A stretch of 64,000 nucleotides of DNA from Porpolomopsis calyptriformis (lineage: Eukaryota; Basidiomycota; Agaricomycetes; Agaricales; Hygrophoraceae). Positions 32,439-41,662 of the stretch are shown here, piece after piece. Within the stretch, counting starts at the first letter, position 1. Each line of letters starts with the position of its first letter. A model generated the notes under the pieces. It was not told the origin of the DNA. It searched no databases and worked only from the letters and a program-made list of their open reading frames with translations. The translations under genes were made by a program, and so were the position numbers. The DNA lies in NCBI GenBank assembly GCA_951640195.1, contig OX621174.1, positions 1 to 64,000 on the forward strand, given 5' to 3'.

Positions 32439-35400
32439 TCAGCACCTAATAAGGAGAATAATGTTAGAATACATGTATAAAGTATTTGCGCGAAACAAGC
32501 ATGCTCGTTTCACGCATAATATATGTTCTTGCTGTTGCTAATTGTAGAGACCATATATGAATGATGAGTGCGTGAAACGAGCATGCTCGTTTCGCGCACT
32601 TATTTGGTACACAGCTCACCTTCCATCGATTCATGGCACACATTTGTCCATGGCCTCTGCAATTGGCAACAGCAATTACATGCGCGAAACGAGCATGCTC
32701 GTTTCGCGCACATTTAACTGACAACTCACCGGTATTGATGTCCTTCTCAGCATCCTCATTAGTCTCCCTTCTGACCTCCTTGTCAGCCGAACCTGGCGTA
32801 GGGGTTATGTCGATTCCAGACACAGCTTCCATTAGGTCTACTGGCTTACCCCTACTCTTTGCCTTGGTCTTCTGCTTCGTCTTGGTGCTGGACACATCTC
32901 CCACTTCCCTTGGTTCTACTGTCTTACCCTTTCCCTTCGCCTTGGGCTTCTGCATTGTCTTGGTGTTCACACCAGGCAGATCCGTTGGTTCAACGGCCTT
33001 ACTCTTTCCCTTCGCCTTCGCCTTGGTCTTCTTCTGCCTCTTCTCACCCTCCTCCTCTGTATCTGTCTCTTGGGCAGTCATCTCCATGAGCTCGTCCTAA
33101 ATGAAATCAGTAGATATACAGTATCATACATGAGCTTGCCACTTACCTCATCATCGTCAGTGTGGTCATCATCTTCACTCTGATTCGCTCGCGCCATCTG
33201 AGGCCGGATATTGAACGATTCGGGAGGAGCTCACAGACGGTGGGCCTGGTGGTTGGCTGGGTATGGGTCATCATCTCAACCGGGATTGGGGAACTGTTCG
33301 AACTGCTCATGGACAGCCCAGTTAATGGTGAGCGCATTGACCAGATTCATGATTGCTCTGTAAACCCTCGGGGCTAAGATCTGAGGCTGGTATGGGTCCA
33401 TTGTCGCGAAGCGCAGCGATTCAATTTTCGTGACAATCGCGGTGATGGCTTTTTTATCTGCACTCCTACGTTGCCGATCATCAATAGACTTGATCATGTG
33501 AGCCACGTCAATCGTGATGGGGTTTGCAATGTCCAAATCTTCGATCCCATCCGGGAACCGCCATTCTCTTACCGACTCCGTGATAACTTTACCGCTCCTT
33601 GTCAGCACTTGCTTCTCCTTCGACATTCGACTGAGTAAATGTTGGATCGAGTTACGGAGCAGTAGGGCCGCAGGACAATTTTCGAGTAGATCGCGACGGT
33701 AATGGGCCACATAGGCTTCCTCCAGGATGGCTGATTGTATAACAGGCTTCAAATCCCGAGTTGGGTTCTTCGTGTTTTTGATATCCCAACTGGTCCTTGG
33801 GAGAAACTTGTTTGCAGTCACGAGCGTCGGAGTCTTCTTCTTCCAATATGAATCCAGCGCTTTGAACGCAGTTTTGTACTCCTCGGCAGGGTTCCTGACG
33901 TGATCCAAAAACCATTGTGGTCTCTCCGTCTCTTCCTCGTCAACAAACAATCCTTCTAACCACTGCTTAGTCTTCTTGTTTGGCCGCATGAAATCTTGGT
34001 CGGACTCTTGTATCACTTGATCTAATGCCAAGATAATGCCACGCTTGGTGAACAGGAGCATTGCGAGCTAGATATAGTGTAATATGAGTATAATTATTGA
34101 ACACCAAATTTAACCACACGTACCTGGAAGGCAACATCAACTGGATTGTCGAAGGTCTCGGTGTCACTCCTGATGCCTGCCAACACAAGTGATGAGTAAT
34201 CTGCTGTCGCGAGTGCATTCCTTATCGAGAGTTGGTAATCCACTAATGGCTCTATCCATCTACAGACCTAAGCACAATAGGTGAGCATAATTATCGAAAA
34301 CATGTATTATCGTGCGCGAAACGAGCATACTCGTTTCGCACATTTTCACTTACTTCCTTGAGCCCTTCCTCCATCAGCGCAAACAACTCTGCCAAGCAAG
34401 CCACAGGTGTTTTTGATAACAGCGGTAGCGGGTGATATTCAACCCGCGTCTTCCCAAGCACCCACCTCAACTTGTGAAGCAAGTTGTCCTGGATAATCTT
34501 CCCGTCCCCTTCATACGCCTCATTCAAAGGAATCAACTTGAAAATTCCACCCACTGCCTTCGTGTATGGCTGCAGAAACGGCCACATCCATGGCGTTGGC
34601 ATCCCCAATGTCTTTCTCGCTCTTTCTCCATCCTCCGTTTCCAGGCTGTAAATGTCGTCGAAACATTTGTCCAATCGGTCCAGCAAATCGGATGTCAGCA
34701 ATGTGCGGTCGCATGCCACACCCTTACCGATCAAGGTTTTCGTCCGTGATTGGCATTCCCTCAAAAAAGAGTCGAGCATTTCTTCCTCGTCTTCACTAAT
34801 GTCCGAGTTCTTCATGAATGATACCATAGTCTCAACCTGGGCCATATGCTCCTTGTACTGGGAAGCGGTGAATGCAAGTGGACGCGGTTTAAACATCCCA
34901 TTGAGTTGATCTGACATATGTAAGACCACCTCTGAAATGATCTAAAGTGTTGCAAGTGTCAGTCAAGAAATGCTAATTATCAATCGAAAATTGCGCTAAA
35001 CGAGCATGCTCGTTTCGTGCACTTACCCCACCAGCAACATTCAATATATTCTTTTGGATCCACATTGTTTGTGTCATCCGATGGAACATGAAATGTCGTC
35101 CATAAAACACTAAGGTCTTGAGTAGAGAGAATGAGTCGTCATTCGACAACACCTGTCCCAGTCGTGTGTCACTACGATGTGCTTCCTGACGGATATTCTC
35201 TAATAGTCTTTCGTCCCCTGTAGCGTCGATCATCTTTTTGACATAGATGATAAGTTTTTCTCCATCAGTTTCTGCATACTTGAACATCTTTTTGTTGCTG
35301 GACAGCTCATACGCCGCTTCATTATCGTCTCGTGTCAATTGTCCTATTGATAAAGCTCATTAGCGTTCATCTCCATAGTATGAAAATATTGCGCCGAACG

Positions 35401-36349
35401 AGTATACTCGTTCGGCGCATTATAGACTGGCATGTCAAACATGATAAGCTTGCGCCAAACGAGTACACTCGTTTGGCGCATTATAAAATGCAATGTTAAC
35501 CAAGCTTGCGCCAAACGAGCATGCTCGTTTGGCGCACCATATATTCATCTGAAAGTCACTTACCTTCATCATATATTACGACACCCCACCACCCTAACTC
35601 CTGCAGTGCTTCCTCTGCTCCCTTTACAACCTCTTGCTGGTCCAACATAGCCTCGGTCTCGACCTGATTCCCTTCTGGCTTTCTCATTTTCTCCAACTTC
35701 GCTTTCGATTTCTCCAGTCTCACCTGCCTCTCCTCCACAAGCCTCATCAACGCAGCATACCTGTGTTGCCCACTTGCCATAACATACTCGGGATACATTT
35801 GTTGGCCCTCCTCGGTTAGTTGAAGTTGCGGCATGTCTCCGCCAAGTGTCGCATCCTTCGTATATGAGTCCAGTTGCAATATACTTGCACTCGGCACTAA
35901 AAGGGGGAGTAGTGCTTCCCCTTTGTACCACTGCACGCCATTGATCTTCATCTCCATGCACAACTTGCTTACTTGCATTGAATCCGTCGGTCTTAGGTTG
36001 TACTTGCCAAAGTGAAGCTTGACGTTCTGATCCGTGAGCTTAATTTTAGCAAACCCAATCGTAGCTTTGCTGATCGTCTCAAACCGATGCTTCGCCTGTT
36101 GAATCGCTATACTCGTCTCGTCTTTCCCTACCATATCCTATACTTGGTTAGCATCCAGTGTCTCTCTCTCATTCATTCAGTATTACTCACCTCGTCTTCC
36201 TTGCCTTCCCCCTCAAGCTCATTGACTTCTTGCCGAGGATCCATGCTTGAACTAGACGGCTCTAGATCAATTCGGGCGCTCACGTCTTCGGGGTTATTGG
36301 CTATTACAGCCTTAGGTGTCCTGGTAGGCTGGGCTTGCTTTGAGGGCAT
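32439..36349 (-). CDS. ParB/sulfiredoxin-like domain protein (1,050 aa) with palindrome-bearing introns
   Basis: Ten exons (36349-36191, 36137-35564, 35343-35027, 34941-34354, 34267-34124, 34067-33281, 33229-33147, 33096-32730, 32654-32620, 32537-32439) join with GT-AG introns and consistent phases to 1,051 codons. Residues of about 75-240 read like a ParB-type N-terminal domain: GKYNLRPTDSMQVSKLCMEM, then a PLLV strand, then the box II-like YVMASGQHRYAALMR and GWWGVVIYD. The centre is helical and unrecognised. The C-terminus is acidic (DDDHTDDDEDE) and then repeats KAKGK motifs. Bacterial ParB proteins bind CTP and clamp on palindromic sites. Whether this one binds nucleotide or DNA is unknown. 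The last exon itself contains a palindrome copy, coding CVKRACLFRA. The gene looks intact. Confidence 0.6.
32487..32516. repeat. 30-bp palindrome copy in the last coding exon
   Basis: TGCGCGAAACAAGCA is followed by the near reverse complement TGCTCGTTTCACGCA. It lies within the modelled final exon of the ParB-like gene. An acceptor-like TTCTCCTTATTAG lies just downstream on the minus strand but no GT donor precedes the palindrome, so this may be a former intron that can no longer be removed. Confidence 0.75.
32569..32598. repeat. 30-bp palindrome in intron 9 of the ParB-like gene
   Basis: TGCGTGAAACGAGCA is followed by TGCTCGTTTCGCGCA; outer A-G and C-T bases extend the pairing to 32567-32600. 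It begins 20 nt inside the intron (32619-32538, 82 nt). Confidence 0.9.
32681..32710. repeat. Perfect 30-bp palindrome in intron 8
   Basis: TGCGCGAAACGAGCA is followed by its exact reverse complement. It starts 19 nt from the donor of the intron 32729-32655 (75 nt). This is the consensus form of the family. Confidence 0.92.
34313..34342. repeat. 30-bp palindrome in intron 4
   Basis: TGCGCGAAACGAGCA is followed by TACTCGTTTCGCACA, a palindrome with a few mismatches. It starts 11 nt from the donor of the intron 34353-34268 (86 nt). Confidence 0.9.
34992..35021. repeat. 30-bp palindrome in intron 3, touching the 5' splice site
   Basis: TGCGCTAAACGAGCA is followed by TGCTCGTTTCGTGCA. On the minus strand the palindrome begins 5 nt after the exon boundary (donor GTAAGT at 35026-35021), so its first base is the last base of the donor hexamer. 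The intron is 85 nt (35026-34942). Confidence 0.9.
35390..35536. repeat. Three palindromes in tandem in intron 2
   Basis: Copies at 35390-35419 (arm TGCGCCGAACGAGTA, perfect), 35451-35480 (arm TGCGCCAAACGAGTA, central mismatch) and 35507-35536 (arm TGCGCCAAACGAGCA, perfect) lie 61 and 56 bp apart in one 220-nt intron (35563-35344). The spacers share TTATA-ATG-AAGCT, which indicates duplication of a ~58-bp unit. Arm changes are mirrored on the other side. Confidence 0.93.
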
Positions 36350-36540
36350 TTTGACTGCAGGGTTTGTAGACGATACGTTCGAGTTGCAGCGGGCGGTCGA
36401 AAATAGTTAAGCCGAACTAACCCCACCTGTTTATATATAGCAGCTTTCGGCGATTGGCGGATGACGAATCCAAACAATAAACAAGGATGATAGTTTATTC
36501 CAAATATAGTCATCACGTGCCCACCTTCACATCAGTATGG

Positions 36541-37182
36541 TGCGCGAAACGAGCATACTCGTTTCGCGCGTGTTATAAATTAATACAATTAATTATTATG
36601 CGACAAGTATGCTCCTTTCGGACATGTTATTTTATTATTATTACCATCTGTATTTTGCGCGAAACGAGCATGCTTGTTTCGCGCGTGTTATGAATTAATA
36701 CAATTAATTATGATGCGTGAAACAAGCATGCTTCTTTTGGGCATGTTATTTTATTATTATTACCATCTTTATTTTGCGCGAAACGAGCATGCTCGTTTCG
36801 CGCATGGTATTTTATTATTATTATTCAAGTTATTATTGCTAATATTATTATTGACTAACTTGATCATTATTTTTCGCAAAACGAGCATGCTATTACTATT
36901 ATGTATTATGTTATTGATTATTATTATTATTATTATTACTATTAATTATTATTATGCGCAGAACGAGCATACTCGTTTTGCGCATGTTATTTATTATTAT
37001 TATTACTATTAGTTATTATGTGCGAAACAAGCATGCTCCTTTCGGGCATCTTATTTTACAATTATTATTACAATTATGCATCATTATACACAAAACGAGT
37101 ATACTCGTTTTGCGCATGTTATTTATTTATTATTTATTAGTATTAATTATTATGCACAGAATGAGCATGCTCCTTTCGCGCA
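36541..37182. repeat. Array of ten palindromes upstream of the ParB-like gene
   Basis: Copies start at 36541, 36599 (degenerate), 36656, 36714, 36775 (perfect), 36875 (left half only), 36955, 37021, 37087 and 37153. Typical spacing is 57-61 bp, then 66 bp. Spacers are AT-rich (TTATTATTATTA types). Spacers one and three are nearly identical, as are two and four, so a 116-bp dimer has been duplicated. The array begins 192 bp upstream of the start codon at 36349. I see no gene from 36350 to about 37440. Confidence 0.92.
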
Positions 37183-37464
37183 TGTTAATTTATTATTAGT
37201 ATTATTGTTGTTCAAGTTAATATTGTTAGTATTATTTACTAACTTGATCAATTGAGCTTAGTATTATTTACACTCTCTCCAACAAATCTGCTATACTTGC
37301 GCTACAAATATACACTTCTGGCACACAAGCTATCTTACAAAGCTGGAAATTCACAGCCCTAACCCTAACTGATTTGCAAAATATGTCTAACAATTCAGAC
37401 TTGTCAAATTGACAAATTTTGATTTTTGTCCAGTTTGGTCCCTCATATGGCATGACATTAATTT

Positions 37465-37800
37465 TTCAGGGCACGACCACATACGTGGTCGATATGTATC
37501 AATTACATGCCGCCTCAGGTACGTTCCACCTCTCTAAGTATCCTCCTTTCCCCTTATTCTTTGATAGTGTTGGCTGCAACCAGATGTCTCTATTCCATTG
37601 CTGGATTTTCATTCCCGCTCTTCGCCCCTGCAATGTACCATAAACTGGGACCGGGAAAAGGCAATACGGTTTTAGCGGTCATTGGGATCATCATCGGCTG
37701 TCCCGCATATGTGGTTCCTTCTTGCCATATTCAGATGTTGATCAATAAACCTACCTGCACTCTAGACTATAGTTGCTCTGGATATTTGGAGAGCAGATAA
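37465..37800 (+). pseudogene. 3' fragment of an MFS transporter
   Basis: The fragment TTYVVDMYQLHAAS joins across a short intron (GTACGTTCC...TTTGATAG) to VLAATRCLYSIAGFSFPLFA, then PAMYHKLGPGKGNTVLAVIG and IIIGCPA. This matches the last two membrane helices of fungal drug/polyamine-type MFS transporters (FPLFAPAMY, small-residue motif, GxPA). Everything upstream of these helices is absent, so it is a remnant. The distal end (SCHIQMLINKPTC) no longer resembles the family. Confidence 0.65.
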
Positions 37801-38729
37801 GGAAGGCGAGAAGGTACACTGGTTAGTCAATGGCTGGTGAGAATGTGATGGGTACCTTACGTGTGCGTGGTAATAATACAATTTCAGATTCCCCATTGTT
37901 CTTCTATTGATATACATTATAGCTATACATGTGTATATTGCCATTTAGAATTGAAAAGTGAATCCGAGCCGGTGCTTGGGAAAGGGAGTGAAGAAGGGTG
38001 CGTGTGGGGTGGTGGTGGTAAGCGGTGATCAAATTGATCTTTCTGATGCTGGAATCGGTCCCAGGATCGATGATCTCACTTGAGTTTTTATTGACTTGTT
38101 GGGGAAACGGAGCAAGGGACGGAACACACATGTCCCTCGATCGATCAATCATCCGCCCTGGTCCACGTGCCAAACCTGGATTATCCCCCACACCCACACC
38201 CACACACCCATGACCGATACCGCCGCTGCAAATCCCCCCGCGGCTCAGGGTGTGCGTGGCAACCTCTCCCCCTGTGGCTAATACAATATCCGCGGGCCCT
38301 GTTGCTGGTAAGGTGGCTTGTATTGGGTGTAGATCCGCACTTGTAAAAAAGACGCCTCGCCAGCTGAGTGAGACTTGTTGATAGTGTCAACTCTGAGATT
38401 TTTGTGGCAAAGGGCATTCGATGCAAAGATGACCGTTACTTGAAAAAACCAGTTTGCTATGAAGACAAGAGTTTTAACGGTAAATGGAGACAATAAATCT
38501 CTATAACGGTGAGGGCATCAGATGATGGGAAAAGCTCGAGGTTTATGAAAAGCGTCTATGAATGTAAAATCAAGGATAATGACATACCCATCCTTTGCAC
38601 CAAGACGGCGCGAGCTCCGTCTGGAGCCAATTTGAAAAAGTAACCCAACAAATATGTCGATTTAGAGTGGGGGAATGGTACCCAGCCATCTGTTGCATCA
38701 TTGCAACTCGTTCTAAATAAACGGGTTTT
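37801..38729. other. Gene-free interval
   Basis: I see no supportable gene. There is a short (CACACC)n-type tract at about 38190-38210 and otherwise unremarkable mixed sequence between two gene fragments. Confidence 0.45.
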
Positions 38730-41640
38730 TCACTGGGCCTCACTCTCCACCCACATGTTGCCCTGCATCAACAACACCAACCTCTTCGAGATTGAAAGGC
38801 CCAAACCAGTACCCTCGTACTCCTACCAAGTGAATGAGTTCTCGTAGCCCGCAAAAACAACCTGAATCGGTGTACTTACCCTCGTAGTAGACCCATCCGC
38901 CTGGCAGAATGTGTCAAATATCAAATTAAGCTTATCTTTGGCTATCCTAATCCCTGTGTCTGTGACACAAAATTCCAGAGTGACACTCAGGTCATCCCGG
39001 GCCAGCAGTCGCGTGCTCAAATTGACGTGACCCTTGCGAACCTTGGATGGTGGCGTAAACTTGATGGCATTCCCAACCAGATTGGTAATAACCTGTCGCA
39101 GCCTCAGGGAGTCGCCAATAAGGTGATCAGGAATGTCGGCTTCGACGTTGTAGGTAAGATCCAGATTATTCTGTGAGGCACGGACGACCAGCGTCTTGAG
39201 GATACCGAAAACGGTCTGGCGCAGAGAATAGGATACTGCCTCCATAGTCATACGACCCGCCTCGACTAGGGGTGGAAAGAAGACAATTCAGGAAGGGCAA
39301 CATACAATGAAGGGTAAATGTAGACATACTTTTCGATATATCAAGAATGTCGTCAATGATCAACAGAAGCGATCTCGCGAGACTATGAACCAACAAAAGG
39401 CTCTCCCGCTGCGATCGATTCAGGTCACTATCAAGCGTCAACTCTGTCATCCCAATAATCCCATTCATTGGGGGTCCTAGTATCACCTTCGCATCAGAGC
39501 CAGAACTAAAACGAACGAAAGACAGACGAACCTGATCTCATGCGACATATTTGCCAAAAACTCACTCTTACTCCTATTGGCCAACTCAGCTGCCTCCCTC
39601 GCGGCCGTATTCTTTTGTATACTATCCCTCAAATTGTAAACCATTTGATTGATCTGCGTCTTGAGCGAGTCCATCTCCCCACTCGCCTTAACTGTGATGA
39701 ACCGCGTGAAATCGCCGTCCATGGCCGCCGCCGATATCTGCGCGAACCCGAGAACCTGAGTTGTTAAATTCCCCGCCATGGTATTCACAGATAATCTGCC
39801 GATCCAAATACCACCACGGAAGCCATTAGTAAACGTACCACTTGGACCACAGGGACGGGCGTCGTACGTGATCTCCTGCCAAATACCCTGCACGTTCCCA
39901 ACCTCAGCCTGCACTCCCAATTTCCCTTCTGTCCCGACCTCGCGCGCTACTTTCTTCACCTCAGCAGTGAATATCGCCAGTTGGTCAATCATGTCGTTTA
40001 TTGTGTTCACGAGGCTTAACATTTCGCCCGAGACCGACACACCAGTGATCTTCAGCGTGAGATCCCCACAAGCTACTGCGGTCTATATGAGCAGGGAATG
40101 TGCAAATGGGCTCATTAAAGACAATGATGGAATGCTCAAAGTGGGATGGACGTACGGTCGCAACGGCAATCGTCCGGACTTGCAAAGTGAGCTAGAGCAG
40201 AAAGAAAATGTCAGAATACGGTGATAAAGAAACAAGAAAACACACATTGTTAGCCATAACATTCACGTTGTCTGTCAAGTCCTACCCAACAACATCAGTG
40301 CCCTCGTGAGAAACAAGAGGTAGGGTCCTCACCTTCCAAGTCCCACCGACATTCGTAACCCTGGCTTGCCCTCCTAATCGCCCTTCGGTCCCGACCTCCC
40401 TCGCCACACGCGTAACCTCATCAGCAAATAGACTCAAACTCTCTGTCATCCCATTAACCGTCTCCTTCAGTCCCAAAATCTCACCCCTCACATCTACCTC
40501 GATCTTCTTCGTCAAATTGCCTCCAGCAACGGCCTTGGTAACCTCGGCGATTGAGCGCACTTGATTCGTCAAGTTCATCGCCATAAGGTTCACGTTGTCG
40601 GTGAGAACCTATGGGATAGAATGAGCGAGAAAAAAAAAGTCGCAGAACACAACACACCTTCCACGTCCCCTGCACATCCGGAACAAACGCCTGCCCACCT
40701 AAAATGCCCCCTGTCCCTACCTCTAGTGATACCCGAGTCACCTCCTTCGCGAGAGTCGACAGCTGGGCTACCATGGAATTCACAGTCATCTTCAGATCGA
40801 GCATCTCGCCCTGCACATCGACGTTCACAAGTTTCCCGAGGTCGCCCAGCGCCACGGCTTTCGTCACTTCTGAGATGGAACGCACTTGATCCGTTAAGTT
40901 GCTTGCCATTTTCTGGAGAAGGAAGGGGGCGTGTGTTTACAGAATCACAAGAAAGTAGAACAAACGCACATTAACATTCCTCGTCGGGTCGGTCCAAGTG
41001 CCCTGCACCCCTTCGGCCCTAGCTTGACCACCGAGTATTCCCTGAGTCCCCACCTCGAGAGCAACCCTCGTAACCTCACTCGCAAATGCACTCAACTGGT
41101 CCACCATAGAATTGACAGTTCCTTTGAGTGTTGCCATCTCCCCCTCGACAAGTATCTCAATCTTCTGTGTAAGGTCGCCCTTGGCTACAGCGGTGGTGAC
41201 ATGAGCAATCGAGCGAACTTGATCGGTTAAACTTGAGCACATTCGATTGACCTTTTATAAGAATGAGATAAGGCAACCGTACATCCGCTCAAAAACTCAA
41301 AAATAGACACTTACATTCCTGACAAGCTCGAACCAAACACCTTCCACGTCTGGAACATGCGCTTGCCCCCCGAGCTTCCCTTGACTGCCTACTTCCAGCG
41401 TCACCCTCGTCACTTCCGCCGCCAACGCACGGAGTCGCACGACCATACCGTTCACGGTGTTCTTCAAATCTAAGATCTCGCCGCGGGCATCCACTTCGAT
41501 CTGCTTGGACAAGTGCGACTGCCTTGGTGACTTTTGCAATCGACCGGACTTGACTAGTGAGATTAGCGGCAAGGTTGTTGACTATGCCTGTGAGTTCTCG
41601 CCAGGTTCCTTCGACGTCGAGGACAAGAAACATCCCAAAA
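38730..41640 (-). pseudogene. Group III (Nik1/HHK-type) hybrid histidine kinase, truncated both ends and frameshifted
   Basis: Reading on the minus strand, five to six HAMP-type repeats (for example [20 protein letters not shown] with [13 protein letters not shown]) lead to the phosphoacceptor box [22 protein letters not shown], the N box [10 protein letters not shown], the G1 box [11 protein letters not shown] (usual second Gly is Arg) and GTGLGLSISKRL follow. The frame then stops after WVESEAQ at 38730. The receiver domain and the N-terminus are missing. In the first HAMP repeat the frame breaks at about 41510, where about 8 nt seem deleted after VTKAVA. In intact fungi this kinase feeds the HOG osmotic pathway and is the target of phenylpyrrole fungicides. 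Confidence 0.85.
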
Positions 41641-41662
41641 ACACGGGAGCCCATCGAACAGC

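Noticed and set aside
32633..33100. A plus-strand 155-aa Ser/Val-rich protein
   Set aside because: It is the antisense shadow of the KAKGK-rich exon of the ParB-like gene.
36541..37182. A CRISPR array (30-bp repeats, ~28-36-nt spacers)
   Set aside because: The repeats are full palindromes, spacers are AT-rich and duplicated pairwise, and no cas genes occur; the host is a eukaryote.
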